NCBI RefSeq assembly: GCF_014698115.1
Contig: NZ_JACJSJ010000017.1
Location: 1-64,000, forward strand
Length of the DNA: 64,000 bases
Reading direction: 5' to 3'
From: Nostoc sp. FACHB-973
GTDB lineage: Bacteria > Cyanobacteriota > Cyanobacteriia > Cyanobacteriales > Nostocaceae
The notes beneath the pieces are model-generated. The model did no database searches, was not told the DNA's origin, and was given only the letters and a program-made list of their open reading frames with translations. Made by a program: the position numbers and the translations under genes. Below are positions 38,442-47,167 of the stretch, one piece after another (within the stretch, counting starts at the first letter, position 1; every line of letters begins with the position of its first letter).

Positions 38442-39158
38442 ATGGTTGAAGAAAATGGATCGATTCGGACATTATCGATTGATATTGGCGGTAGTGGCGT
38501 TAAGGCGATGGTTTTGGATATTACGGGAAATCCCATAACTGAAAGAGCGCGTTTAGATACACCGCAACCTGCAACACCTGAGGTTGTAATTAATGCAATT
38601 GTTGTGTTAGCGGCAGCTCAAGGTGAATTTCATCGCGTTTCGGTAGGTTTTCCGGGTGTGGTGCGGTGTGGAGTCACGGAAACAGCGGTAAATTTGCATC
38701 CAGATTGGATTGGCTTTGATTTGGAAACAGCATTATTAAAACATTTAAACAAGCCTGTACGGGTGATTAATGATGCAGATATGCAAGGACTGGGAGCGAT
38801 CGCAGGTAAAGGTGTAGAGTTAGTAATTACTCTGGGTACGGGCTTTGGTTCGGCTTTATTTGTGGATGGTAAGTTGGTGCCGAATATGGAAATGGGACAT
38901 CATCCATTTCGCAAAGGAGAGACTTTTGAGGAACAACTAGGACGTGCAGAGTTAGAAAAAATTGGCGAGAAAAGATGGAACAAGCGTTTAGAAAAGGCGA
39001 TCGCATCTTTGCAACATCTGTTCAATTATGATTACCTATATATTGGTGGTGGTGAAGCTGTAAGAGTGAATCTTCAGTTACCGTTAAATGTGAAACTTAT
39101 CCCCAATATTACTGGTTTATTAGGCGGTATTGCTTTGTGGCGAGATGAGAAAAGGTAA
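38442..39158 (+). CDS. ppgK: Polyphosphate glucokinase (ROK family)
   Basis: 238 residues. The N-terminal phosphate loop SIDIGGSGVKAMVLD and the central catalytic Asp region VINDADMQGLG, followed by the phosphate-binding LGTGFGSALFVDG, are typical of polyphosphate-glucose phosphotransferases in the ROK superfamily. The enzyme phosphorylates glucose with polyphosphate (and often ATP). The C-terminal YIGGGEAVRV and GLLGGIALW motifs are complete. A ribosome-binding site AAGGA precedes the ATG. Functionally it could feed on glucose released from sucrose made or split by the sucrose enzymes nearby; that is inference. Confidence 0.88.
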   Translation: MVEENGSIRTLSIDIGGSGVKAMVLDITGNPITERARLDTPQPATPEVVINAIVVLAAAQGEFHRVSVGFPGVVRCGVTETAVNLHPDWIGFDLETALLKHLNKPVRVINDADMQGLGAIAGKGVELVITLGTGFGSALFVDGKLVPNMEMGHHPFRKGETFEEQLGRAELEKIGEKRWNKRLEKAIASLQHLFNYDYLYIGGGEAVRVNLQLPLNVKLIPNITGLLGGIALWRDEKR

Positions 39159-39234
39159 ACTACCTACGCTAACCAATGTTTGTGCATACGCTTGCCAATT
39201 ACAGCAGTTTTCATGTATTTGAACCACATCTGTT

Positions 39235-39263
39235 GTAGGGGCACAGCAATGCTGTGCCCCTAC
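39235..39263. repeat. 29-bp palindrome, GTAGGGGCACAGCA family
   Basis: Arms of 14 bp (GTAGGGGCACAGCA and its complement) around a single central base. Third member of the family at 11930 and 36423; it shares the outer GTAGGGGC and differs in the centre. It sits 76 bp after the ppgK stop codon. Confidence 0.7.
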
Positions 39264-39353
39264 CGCGTGGTCTATTTAGCTGAAAATAACTGTAATTGGG
39301 GATTACCTGGATCGTCATCGATTTTTTACGTCTTGGCAACTTTGATCTTACAT

Positions 39354-39475
39354 GCCCTCCAAGGGCACAAGCGCTAGTTTCTAACGCCCATAATCGCAAA
39401 CGTACCCTTCTACGTCAGCAGAAGGGTAGCAACTGCCGTCTCAAAACTTCCGAACAAGCGGTAAGTTTGAGCCTT
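39354..39475. other. Run of four consecutive hairpins, possible structured RNA
   Basis: Within 122 bp: GCCCT-cca-AGGGC (39354-39366), GCGcTAG-ttt-CTAaCGC (39371-39387), TACCCTTCT-8 nt-AGAAGGGTA (39403-39428, nine perfect pairs), and CTCAAAACTT...AAGTTTGAG (39440-39471). The 862-bp gap 39159-40020 has no convincing gene, so this may be a non-coding RNA or a cluster of repeats. Strand is undetermined. Confidence 0.4.
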
Positions 39476-39904
39476 CTTGATGTTTTCGGTAAAGTTGCTA
39501 AAACCAGATAATACTGCGATCAGTAGCATGTATCCATGAAGATAATATTGATTGATAAAAAGTTTAGAACCCCCTCCAAGGGAGGACAAATTATTTGGAA
39601 TCAAGAGTTTATCATTGTTGCCAAATACTACACTAATCAACGCTGAAAAATTGATTCCGTAAATTCTGTAGTGTTTTGGCTTGCAGTATAAACATGATAA
39701 AAGCGGCATCAGCATACCAAGGGTAAGCCAAAGATAACTAGACAAATTTGTTTGATAGCATTCCCATGCGATCCTATAGTATGTTATTGTCTAAACCGTT
39801 GATTTAGATAAGATATCTGACAAGTTGATAGCTTGATAAAAGATAAAAAAAGCACAAAGGCTAATGATATTAGTCTGATTAAACGGAATAGGAGGTCAAA
39901 AAAT

Positions 39905-39946
39905 ATGATGTATGTGAAAAAATTACTACATGATATTTTGATTTGA
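39905..39946 (+). CDS. Putative 13-residue leader peptide
   Basis: An ATG-ATG start preceded by the perfect ribosome-binding site AGGAGGT (9 bp upstream) opens MMYVKKLLHDILI and stops at 39944-39946, 74 bp before the peptidoglycan-binding gene. A second short frame (39953 on) follows. The strong ribosome-binding site is unusual for this window and is the only reason for listing it. Confidence 0.3.
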   Translation: MMYVKKLLHDILI

Positions 39947-40020
39947 ACAGTATGCACTATCCCGGACAGCAGTACTGTTGTTTGTTAAAAGAAATATTGG
40001 TTTAACTAAAATGAACGACA

Positions 40021-40575
40021 ATGACTGAAATTGGCCTGATGATGACGGGCGTGTTAGCGGCAAGACAAGCATCTGGGCCGAATTTGCCAGAACAGCAATT
40101 ATTTCAGATGGAAAATGACATCAACCAGTCAACGCAGAGTCAGTTAGAGATAACTGCTCAAGTCACACCACCTGAATTTATGCAGACAGATGCAACTTCG
40201 CACGCTTCCTTAGGAGCGATCGCGCTAGAGAAAGAACATCCACTTCAAAAAATTAGCAAAAAGAATCACTTCTTAGCTTCTTCTGATTTAGCACAGCCTC
40301 AGAAGTATTCTCAGCCCGCAGGGAAAGACGGTGCAAAGTCTGAGGGAAGATTCGATAAGTATAGTACCCAACCTCTACCGACTCTCTATTTCGGTAGCTC
40401 TGGTGTTGCTGTTAGAGCTTTACAACGGTTGTTAGTATCTAACGGTTATACCGTTAGAGTCGATGGAATCTTTGGAGCGCTGACGGAGACTGCTGTCAAA
40501 GCATTTCAAAACCAGCGCAACTTAGCAGTGGATGGAATCGTTGGTAAACGAACTTGGCGGGCGTTAACAATTTAG
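40021..40575 (+). CDS. Peptidoglycan-binding domain protein
   Basis: 184 residues. The C-terminal ~65 residues are a PG_binding_1 domain: YFGSSGVAVRALQRLLVSNGYTVRVDGIFGALTETAVKAFQNQRNLAVDGIVGKRTWRAL. The N-terminal ~115 are low-complexity (Gln/Ser/Pro/Lys-rich) without a classical signal peptide, although MTEIGLMMTGVLAA is mildly hydrophobic. It probably acts at the cell wall. No enzyme domain is attached. The start codon is uncertain because it lacks a ribosome-binding site. Confidence 0.85.
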   Translation: MTEIGLMMTGVLAARQASGPNLPEQQLFQMENDINQSTQSQLEITAQVTPPEFMQTDATSHASLGAIALEKEHPLQKISKKNHFLASSDLAQPQKYSQPAGKDGAKSEGRFDKYSTQPLPTLYFGSSGVAVRALQRLLVSNGYTVRVDGIFGALTETAVKAFQNQRNLAVDGIVGKRTWRALTI

Positions 40576-40682
40576 TCAAGAGTTGGGAGTTAGGAGTTGA
40601 GAGTTGAGAGTTAGGAGTTGGGAGTTATAAAATTCTTCATTATTCATACTTTTTAACTCTTCACTCCTCACTCCTAACTTAA
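40576..40682. repeat. GAGTTGGGAGTTAGGAG / CTCCTAACT repeat spacer
   Basis: The 107-bp gap between the peptidoglycan-binding gene and susA is composed of GAGTTAGGAGTT units followed by their complements (CACTCCTCACTCCTAACT), which can pair and may act as a bidirectional terminator between these converging genes. Confidence 0.6.
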
Positions 40683-43103
40683 TTATCGGTACTTATGCTG
40701 CTCTAATAACTGTTGCGCTCTTGGCTTGTAAATTAAATAGAATAAAGCCTCCAGATAGCGCAATAAATCTTCTCTATTTTCCTTTGAAGTAAAGTTCCAA
40801 AAGCCATAAATGCGTGCTAAAGATAACAGCTTGGTAGTGTGAATTTTCCAAGTATAGGTAGTGTAAACTCGGTCAATTGCTCGCTGGGAAATTTCATCCC
40901 AATAGTGAGAACTTTGTTCGCATTTAGTGACAAAATCCACAATTTTTGTGGCTGTCTCTTCTAAATTTGTTGGGTTAATGTAAAAGCCGTTAACTTTATT
41001 CTGAATAATTTCCAGCGGTCCACCAAACTGTGTAGCAAAAGTTGGTAATCCTGAAACCATCGCCTCTAAAATTGTTAAACCAAAAGCTTCAAATAAAGCT
41101 GGTTGCACAAAAATTCCCTGGCGATCGGCAATTACTCGATAAATTTCACCAGAATCGGTTTTAGACAGGCGCACACCCAACCACCGAATCTTTCCGTGGA
41201 GATTGTATTCGTCAATGATGTGATAAAGTTTGATAATTTCATCACGTTCTTCATTGTCGCCGGATTCTTCTACACGCAACTTACCCGCTACTAAAATTAA
41301 GTTGCAATGCTCCTGCAATTCTTTACTTTGACCAAAGCATTCGGCTAAACCTGTGAGGTTTTTGATCCGGTCAAGACGCGCCATTGAAAACAGAGGACGC
41401 TTGTTAGGATCGTCTAGTTTGCCAAAGATTTGGCTGGGGTCTTCTAAGGTAAAGAGTGTTTCTGCAAGGCGCTGGCGATCGCTTTCTACTCGGTCTTGAG
41501 TCCGGGTGTAGGGAAAATAGTAATTTTCGTTGACTCCAGGCGGTACAACATTAAACTTGGGACTGAATAATTCAATGCCATTGGTTACATGATACAACTC
41601 CGGCATGGTGAAGCATTTATAAGATTCGTACTGTCCCACACTATCCGGTGTGCCGACAATTTCTTGGTAGGTGCTGCTGACCACAAAATTGGCAGCATTC
41701 ATCGCAATTAAGTCAGCTGTAAATTGCAAGGAAAAATGATATTTATCTTCTAAATCTTGCCAGTAAAGGTTACTAAACAAGTATTTAGATTTTTCCAAAG
41801 CATGGGCAATATTACATTGCGTGACTTTCATCCGCCGCGCCAGCAAAAATGCCACTAAATTTCCATCGGAATAGTTACCAACTATTAAGTCAGGTCTACC
41901 TTGAAATTCTGCCCGCAGTTCTCTTTCAGAGTCAACGGCAAAAGTTTCGAGATAAGGCCAAAACTCAAACCGGGAAATCCAGTTTTGAGTCATGTTAGGA
42001 TTAAATTCCCGCAGAGGTACTCGCAAAATCCAGGCATTTTCTGTGCCGTAAACTTTTTCCAGTCGTTGATTACAAAGGGTACCATCACTATTAGGAATCA
42101 AGCGGCTGAGAATAATCACTTTTGGCTGGACGTTTAATCCTTCTAAACCAGCTAGCAAAACATCTTCTTGTAGCTGTTTTTCGAGACTTTTTGCCTGGTC
42201 AAGGACGTAAACCACCTGACCACCAGTATCGGGACGCCCCAAAACGCCCTCTTGACCGAACCATCCGTGTGCAGACACGAGGACGATTCTAAAAATCATC
42301 GGAACGCGAGAAATGAAGGCTTCTAGGGTCTGAGGATCGGGAGAATCAATCAATTCATCGAGAATATTTAGGGTGTCTCGCACGCGGGCTGCGGTGTTAC
42401 CCCAACCCGGTTCAAAACCCATTGTTTGCAATTGGAACCGGAATTGTTCATAGGGTTCATCATCGGGGCGCTCGCTAACGAAACTTATAGCTTTCTTAAC
42501 TTGCACAGAAAGTTGCTGCTGGGATTGAATGCGATCGTTGATCAGCAGTTGGATACCGTTGTATTGGTGCAGGCGCAAGAAGTTCAACAAGCTTTCCAGC
42601 AATTGTTTCGAGTCTTGAAATAGTTGGCTGGATAAATAGCGGTTGAGAAATTGTACTCCCTTACCAATATTTTTCGGGTCGCGGATGACTGGGGAGTAGT
42701 CATAAAACGGGCCGAAGTCTAATTCTAGCAGGTCGCCTTCGTTGGGATGAAATTTGTTCACCAGGCGATCGCGCAAATCGAGTAAATCCTGCACCGTCAT
42801 CGGCTCAATGCTCAAGTCTGATGTCAACCAATAAACTTCTTGACTGGCAATTTTAGAACGGATGATGAAACAGAAGTTTGAGTCCTCCTGAATAATTTCC
42901 TGAGTATAGTAAATGAGTTTACCTAAGTCAGAAGTAGTGTAAAATGCCTCAGGTTTCTGGTACTTGGAGCAATATTCTGCATATACATTGAGTATGTCGT
43001 TTCGCAGCAAGTACTTGTTTTCTTGTTGGCGTAATTCACTAATGAAGGAACGCAAATCATTTTTTTCTTCACTATCTAACACTGCTTGCAGCAATTCAGA
43101 CAT
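40683..43103 (-). CDS. susA: Sucrose synthase
   Basis: 806 residues from the ATG at 43103, which has a ribosome-binding site (GGAGTC) and matches the length I recall for Anabaena SusA; the frame upstream to 43133 is probably not translated. The N-terminal regulatory half is followed by the GT-B glycosyltransferase part: VSAHGWFGQEGVLGRPDTGGQVVYVLDQ, then the C-terminal nucleotide-sugar site with EAFGLTILEAMVSGLPTFATQFGGPLEII. The enzyme cleaves sucrose with UDP or ADP to give nucleotide-glucose and fructose. In heterocystous cyanobacteria it controls carbon supply for nitrogen fixation and glycogen. An NtcA-type site lies upstream. Confidence 0.95.
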   Translation of the reverse strand: MSELLQAVLDSEEKNDLRSFISELRQQENKYLLRNDILNVYAEYCSKYQKPEAFYTTSDLGKLIYYTQEIIQEDSNFCFIIRSKIASQEVYWLTSDLSIEPMTVQDLLDLRDRLVNKFHPNEGDLLELDFGPFYDYSPVIRDPKNIGKGVQFLNRYLSSQLFQDSKQLLESLLNFLRLHQYNGIQLLINDRIQSQQQLSVQVKKAISFVSERPDDEPYEQFRFQLQTMGFEPGWGNTAARVRDTLNILDELIDSPDPQTLEAFISRVPMIFRIVLVSAHGWFGQEGVLGRPDTGGQVVYVLDQAKSLEKQLQEDVLLAGLEGLNVQPKVIILSRLIPNSDGTLCNQRLEKVYGTENAWILRVPLREFNPNMTQNWISRFEFWPYLETFAVDSERELRAEFQGRPDLIVGNYSDGNLVAFLLARRMKVTQCNIAHALEKSKYLFSNLYWQDLEDKYHFSLQFTADLIAMNAANFVVSSTYQEIVGTPDSVGQYESYKCFTMPELYHVTNGIELFSPKFNVVPPGVNENYYFPYTRTQDRVESDRQRLAETLFTLEDPSQIFGKLDDPNKRPLFSMARLDRIKNLTGLAECFGQSKELQEHCNLILVAGKLRVEESGDNEERDEIIKLYHIIDEYNLHGKIRWLGVRLSKTDSGEIYRVIADRQGIFVQPALFEAFGLTILEAMVSGLPTFATQFGGPLEIIQNKVNGFYINPTNLEETATKIVDFVTKCEQSSHYWDEISQRAIDRVYTTYTWKIHTTKLLSLARIYGFWNFTSKENREDLLRYLEALFYLIYKPRAQQLLEQHKYR

Positions 43104-43197
43104 GGCGACTCCAGTGGATGACGATGTTTGCATTGTTAACTTTCAAGGCGACGTAGAAACACAAAACAACACAGATAAACCTTATTTACCTGTGCAT

Positions 43198-43211
43198 GTA
43201 CGAGTATCTAC
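43198..43211. promoter_or_regulatory. NtcA-type binding site upstream of susA
   Basis: GTA-N8-TAC matches the NtcA consensus exactly and lies 95 bp upstream of the susA start codon. On the minus strand a TATCTG sequence follows after about 20 bp, a fair spacing for an NtcA-activated -10 box. Dependence of susA on nitrogen status is known in Anabaena; binding here is inferred. The rest of the 480-bp gap to 43583 holds no gene. Confidence 0.5.
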
Positions 43212-43583
43212 TTTTCAGCAGCACTGAAAATCATGTTCTACTTTACCTAAAGTATCTATGACTCAGTATTTTTGACTCTAACTAAAGGAATACAATTCTT
43301 ATTTCTTTTGAGAGATGTTGTTAAATAACTGATACAATTGTTAAAGAATAAGCTTCTATGATGATTCGTAATTCGTAATCAATTAGCTCTAAGTTATGTA
43401 TTCTTTCATTGCTATAACTATATTCCCCAAACTGCTGAAACAAAAGTTATTTTTTTTGCTTAAACCTTAACTATCGAGTTTAACTTAAATGAATAAAAAT
43501 CAAGTTTTTATCTGAGAGCAACTTATCTTGATTTAGCCTAGTTATAATTTCAGCATCAAGTTATTAAGATCGGGTGGATTTAT

Positions 43584-43700
43584 ATGGCTGACAATACACA
43601 TAACTTAACATCTTCTGACCACAGTATAGGCAACATTCTGCTTATTTCTTTACTTGCCTTGTGTGGGTTGACTTTTATCATTCTTTTAGGCATCTTCTAA
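43584..43700 (+). CDS. Small single-pass membrane protein (38 residues)
   Basis: MADNTHNLTSSDHSIG is followed by a single hydrophobic helix (NILLISLLALCGLTFIILLGIF) that reaches the C-terminus. GGGTGG lies 9 bp before the ATG. A perfect hairpin terminator follows at 43741, as expected for a short monocistronic gene. I do not recognise the family; small one-helix proteins of this kind are often accessory subunits of membrane complexes. Confidence 0.5.
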   Translation: MADNTHNLTSSDHSIGNILLISLLALCGLTFIILLGIF

Positions 43701-43740
43701 CAGGTGAACATCCTTTACAAAACGCAATTCTGGAAGTTGA

Positions 43741-43773
43741 AATTCCCGATTTCTCTGAGAAATCGGGAATTTT
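43741..43773. terminator. Strong hairpin terminator
   Basis: An almost uninterrupted palindrome (AATTCCCGATTTCTC and its complement) followed by TTTT. It lies after the small membrane protein on the plus strand and about 65 bp beyond the stop of the HD gene on the minus strand, where its A-tract also gives a T-tract, so it can serve both. Confidence 0.8.
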
Positions 43774-43836
43774 ATATGACAACAGAATTGAAATTAATGA
43801 AGTACACCATCTAGCTCTCAAACCTATGCCTAGAGA

Positions 43837-44472
43837 CTATTCTAATTCTGTTAGCGCAGCGGGGCGTAGCCCATGTATTGGCGCTTCTTGTAAATATCCC
43901 GCAGTTACAGAATCATCAATTAATTGCAAAACAAACGGCCAAAGTTCCGGCGCACCTGTTTCTACTGGTGCTACTCGCTTCATTACCTGATCTCGCCTAA
44001 TACCATTAATTCGCCAATTTATACCTTGAGTTTGCTGATTATGTAGTAAGGGTTGTATCCGATCTAAAGCTGCGGCAAATTTAGCAGTGGGTGTTTCCCC
44101 TGCTTCAAACTCATTCCATAGTTGATGAAACTCTGTACCCTGATCTGGTGGTAAAAGTCCAAACAAGCGTAATGCTGCTTGAGCTTCCTTCTTGGCCTTA
44201 TTCTGGTTGCCTTCCACATCGTAACAGGAGAAGTCACCAGCATCGATTTCTACCAAATCGTGAATTAGTAGCATTTTGATAGCATGGGAAATATCCACCC
44301 CTAACGGAGCATATTCTGCCAAAGACATTGCCATGATCGCCAAATGCCAAGAATGTTCTGCACTATTTTCTTGACGCGAACCGTCAGTTAGCAAAGTTTG
44401 GCGGAGTATTAATTTCAGGCGATCGATTTCGATGATGAATTGGATTTGTTGAGTCAGGCGGTTAATGGACAC
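43837..44472 (-). CDS. HD-domain phosphohydrolase (YfbR/5'-deoxynucleotidase-like)
   Basis: 211 residues. Metal ligands of the HD fold: His in SAEHSWHLAIMA, HD in LLIHDLVEIDAGD, and Asp in AAALDRIQPLLHN. This corresponds to the HD_3/YfbR group that removes phosphate from deoxynucleoside monophosphates. The C-terminal tail GLRPAALTELE is encoded by an intergenic repeat (43840-43875, GGGCTACGCCCCGCTGCGCTAAC family), so the natural end has been replaced. Convergent with the terminator at 43741. Confidence 0.85.
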   Translation of the reverse strand: MSINRLTQQIQFIIEIDRLKLILRQTLLTDGSRQENSAEHSWHLAIMAMSLAEYAPLGVDISHAIKMLLIHDLVEIDAGDFSCYDVEGNQNKAKKEAQAALRLFGLLPPDQGTEFHQLWNEFEAGETPTAKFAAALDRIQPLLHNQQTQGINWRINGIRRDQVMKRVAPVETGAPELWPFVLQLIDDSVTAGYLQEAPIHGLRPAALTELE

Positions 44473-44614
44473 GGGAGTTTTCCAAGAACTTCAGATTACC
44501 TGATTGTACTTAAGCAAGTAAATTTGCTTATATACATATAATTACTTATAAACTAAATTTAATGTATATCCTGGTTCAGTTTTGCTGACCTTTTAAGTCT
44601 ATAAATCTGATAAG

Positions 44615-44688
44615 GGCGAACGATGGGACTCGAACCCACGAATGGTGGTACCACAAACCACTGCCTTAACCACTTGGCTACGCTCGCC
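44615..44688 (-). tRNA. tRNA-His (GTG)
   Basis: The minus strand folds into a complete cloverleaf: acceptor GCGAGCG/CGTTCGC with the extra G(-1) paired to C73, D-arm GCCAAGTGGTTAAGGC, anticodon stem GTGGT/ACCAC with loop TTGTGGT (anticodon GTG), and T-arm with TTCGAGT. G(-1):C73 is diagnostic of tRNA-His. CCA is not encoded. Confidence 0.95.
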
Positions 44689-44810
44689 ATTCGACAATTT
44701 GAATTATAGCAATTTTTTGGAAAGCGAGCAAGAGTTTTGTTCCAGGAACGGAGTAATTCTATTTAGAGTCTCTGGAATCTAACAATTATAATGAATTTGA
44801 CTTGGGAAAC

Positions 44811-45194
44811 ATGAAACAGTTAACCATCATCGCGTGTACTGGAGCAGCAGCAGGAATCGCCGCCTTGGGTGTGACAATGGCGAAGACTAATCCCAGTCAG
44901 GTTGCCTATGAAGAATATGCAGTGCAACGGTTGGCAAGTTACTTAAAAACCGATGTATGCAAAAAAACTACGAATTTCATAGAAAATTTAATTCGTTTTA
45001 ATTGTGAGAAGTTGGTCGATGAAGCTAACCCGCAAATGCAGGAAATCATTAACAGAACTACAGAAAGGCAAAACTATATTATTTTTAGTGTTTACCGTAC
45101 AGATTTAAAAATAAATTCTTGGATACCTTCTTACAGATTTGAAACGGTGGGAGCTTTTGATCAATTTTATACCTACACTGCCCAAGAGCAATAA
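44811..45194 (+). CDS. DUF4359-type exported protein
   Basis: 127 residues from the ATG at 44811 (three residues shorter than the longest frame). A hydrophobic N-terminus (LTIIACTGAAAGIAALGVTMA) acts as signal or anchor. The mature part has the features of DUF4359: AYEEYAVQRLASYLK, cysteines in DVCKKT and FNCEKLV, and the final block QNYIIFSVYRTDL...YRFETVGAFDQFYTYTA. Function unknown. It lies just after tRNA-His, on the other strand. Confidence 0.8.
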   Translation: MKQLTIIACTGAAAGIAALGVTMAKTNPSQVAYEEYAVQRLASYLKTDVCKKTTNFIENLIRFNCEKLVDEANPQMQEIINRTTERQNYIIFSVYRTDLKINSWIPSYRFETVGAFDQFYTYTAQEQ

Positions 45195-45530
45195 GGCAAA
45201 AGAAAGAATAGATATGGTGTCAGCTTTTAAACTCTTTCAAAGAGTAGTTTTATTTGGGCTGTGACGTACTACAACACTTCTAGATTATGAATTGATAATA
45301 CTCCAAGTTCCTAGTTATTGATTGAGACGATGCGTTGTTTGACCAAGGTTTCCAGATTTTGCGTATGAATGCCGCCCGGCTCCCCTATAATACGGATGTT
45401 CAGTTTGGTTAGACCAGCAACAGGGGAAAAAAGTTATCAGGAAAAACGGCTAAAATTACTAGGCGACAAACAGCAAGTGAATCTGAGCCAAATTAATCAA
45501 TACTAGGTTTAAAGATAAAGGGGTGCAGCT
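45195..45530. promoter_or_regulatory. 336-bp gap with a possible promoter of the ParA-like gene
   Basis: A perfect TATAAT at 45386-45391 could be the -10 of a promoter giving a leader of about 130 nt. A 36-codon frame (45396-45506) starts at this box and would not be fully transcribed from it, so I do not call it a gene. A good ribosome-binding site (AAAGGGG) precedes the ATG at 45531. Confidence 0.35.
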
Positions 45531-46235
45531 ATGCCAACAATTCATTTGATAGATGGGGAAAAGGGAGGGGTAGGCAAGTCTCTAGTCGCTAGAACAATGA
45601 TTCAGTATTGTCTGGATAAAAATATGCCCTTTGTACCAGTAGAAACCGATAGGTCAAATCCAGATGTAGCTGGGGTGTACAAGGGGATATGTCAGTATGC
45701 AGTGTTTACAGAAGATGAGAAGCAAGCTGATAAGGCGGATAAAATCTTTGAGATCGCAATGAATAAAACAGTGATTGCTAATCTAGCGGCACAATCTCAT
45801 AGAGCAGTCAAGGAATGGATTGAGAAGAATCATTTAATTGAACTGGGAGATTCACAAGGGGTATATTTTTGTAAGTGGTTTGTGTCAACAGGAGGGTATG
45901 ACAGTTTAAATCTATTTAAGCAATCTGTAAATAGCTATGGTGGCAAAGTTCCTCATGTATTAGTCAGAAATTTAGGCTTATGTGATGACTGGGAACACGT
46001 AAATTCAGATGTGACAATACAAGAGATAGTCAAAAAATATAATATTAAGGCTATAGATTTTCCCAAACTAGCCTATAAAGAAAGAAATATTATAGACCAG
46101 CATAGATTAACATTTGCAGACGCAAGACAGTATAAAGAATTTGGAATAATCAGCAAACAGAGAGTGATGAATTTTCTCAAGCTTGCCTATGCTGCTTTTG
46201 AAACCGTTGGTATATGGTATGAAGAAGTTAAATGA
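45531..46235 (+). CDS. Orphan ParA/MinD-like ATPase
   Basis: 234 residues. The deviant Walker A motif GEKGGVGKSLVART at the N-terminus, the Asp of ETDRSNPDV, and the signature VETDRS are typical of the SIMIBI ParA/MinD class. A TraL-like mobilisation-protein group is the closest fit I can think of. There is no ParB or parS-like partner beside it and no DNA-binding domain. Compared with its neighbours the gene is poor in HIP1 sites, which hints at a plasmid or mobile origin. Confidence 0.75.
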   Translation: MPTIHLIDGEKGGVGKSLVARTMIQYCLDKNMPFVPVETDRSNPDVAGVYKGICQYAVFTEDEKQADKADKIFEIAMNKTVIANLAAQSHRAVKEWIEKNHLIELGDSQGVYFCKWFVSTGGYDSLNLFKQSVNSYGGKVPHVLVRNLGLCDDWEHVNSDVTIQEIVKKYNIKAIDFPKLAYKERNIIDQHRLTFADARQYKEFGIISKQRVMNFLKLAYAAFETVGIWYEEVK

Positions 46236-46420
46236 CATTGATAGTTTCATTTTTGTACCACAACACAAATAATGATATCTGACTATGTTTGTCTACATTT
46301 ATGTCATTTAAATTAATTACCTAATTTATGACACGCCCAAGATCCTCTTTCCCAATACCCAATACCCAGTCCCCAGTCCCTTGTACATGAAAACTAATCA
46401 CTGAAAGTTTAAGCTTGCCC

Positions 46421-47167
46421 ATGTCATTTGCATATCTATTAGTATCTCACGGAAGCCGCGATCCGCGCCCAGAAATTGCTATGCAGGAACTGGCAAGGAT
46501 AGTATCTGAGAAATTGCACAATAATCACAACCAAGCAAATAGCGAACATCTGGTAGGTATAGCTGCTTTAGAAATGAGTCAAAAGCCTCTACACGAGCAG
46601 ATTAAACAATTTGCTGAGACTGCTTTTGGTGTTGAGAAAGTGTCTGAAAATGAACATCACCTCAAGATTCTACCGCTATTTCTGCTGCCGGGAGTGCATG
46701 TAATGACAGATATTCCCGCCGAAGTAGCCCTGGCACGACAGGCGACTGGTGAAGATATCATGATTGAATTGCAACCATACTTAGGTTCTCACCCAGATTT
46801 GAATAAATTGCTCTCCAAGCAAATTGCTAAGATAAAAGCAGAAGCATGGATTCTGTTAGCTCATGGTAGCCGTCGCCCTGATTCTCAAAAACCAATCGAA
46901 GCAATGGCGGCGAGTTTGGGAGCGATCGCTGCTTATTGGTCTGTGCCTGGTAGTTTAGAATTACAGGTGAAAGAGTTGGTAACTGCTGGCTATAGGGAAA
47001 TTGCAATTTTGCCATACTTTTTATTCCCAGGTGGAATAACCGATGCGATCGCCACCTCAATAGAAACGCTAAAATTACAATTTTCGGCAGTCACTTTCCA
47101 CTTAGCAGAACCTCTGGGAGCAAGTGCAGAATTAGCCGATTTAATTTGGGATTTAACAGACAAATGA
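46421..47167 (+). CDS. sirB: Sirohydrochlorin chelatase (SirB/CbiX-like, two domains)
   Basis: 248 residues from the ATG at 46421 (the longer frame starts at a TTG two codons earlier). Two CbiX domains are recognisable by HGSRDPRP near the N-terminus and AHGSRRPDSQ in the middle, each with a second conserved region (LPLFLLPGVHV, LPYFLFPGGI). It inserts iron (or cobalt) into sirohydrochlorin to make siroheme for sulfite and nitrite reductases. It overlaps cobA by four bases (ATGA), so the pair forms a siroheme operon. Confidence 0.88.
   Translation: MSFAYLLVSHGSRDPRPEIAMQELARIVSEKLHNNHNQANSEHLVGIAALEMSQKPLHEQIKQFAETAFGVEKVSENEHHLKILPLFLLPGVHVMTDIPAEVALARQATGEDIMIELQPYLGSHPDLNKLLSKQIAKIKAEAWILLAHGSRRPDSQKPIEAMAASLGAIAAYWSVPGSLELQVKELVTAGYREIAILPYFLFPGGITDAIATSIETLKLQFSAVTFHLAEPLGASAELADLIWDLTDK

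Noticed and set aside
39410..39745. 111-residue minus-strand frame with a hydrophobic start
   Set aside because: No ribosome-binding site, irregular composition, and it runs through the hairpin cluster; I judge it a chance frame.
45396..45506. 36-residue frame before the ParA-like gene
   Set aside because: Its ATG lies only 5 bp after a perfect TATAAT, so the promoter would start transcription within it; no ribosome-binding site.
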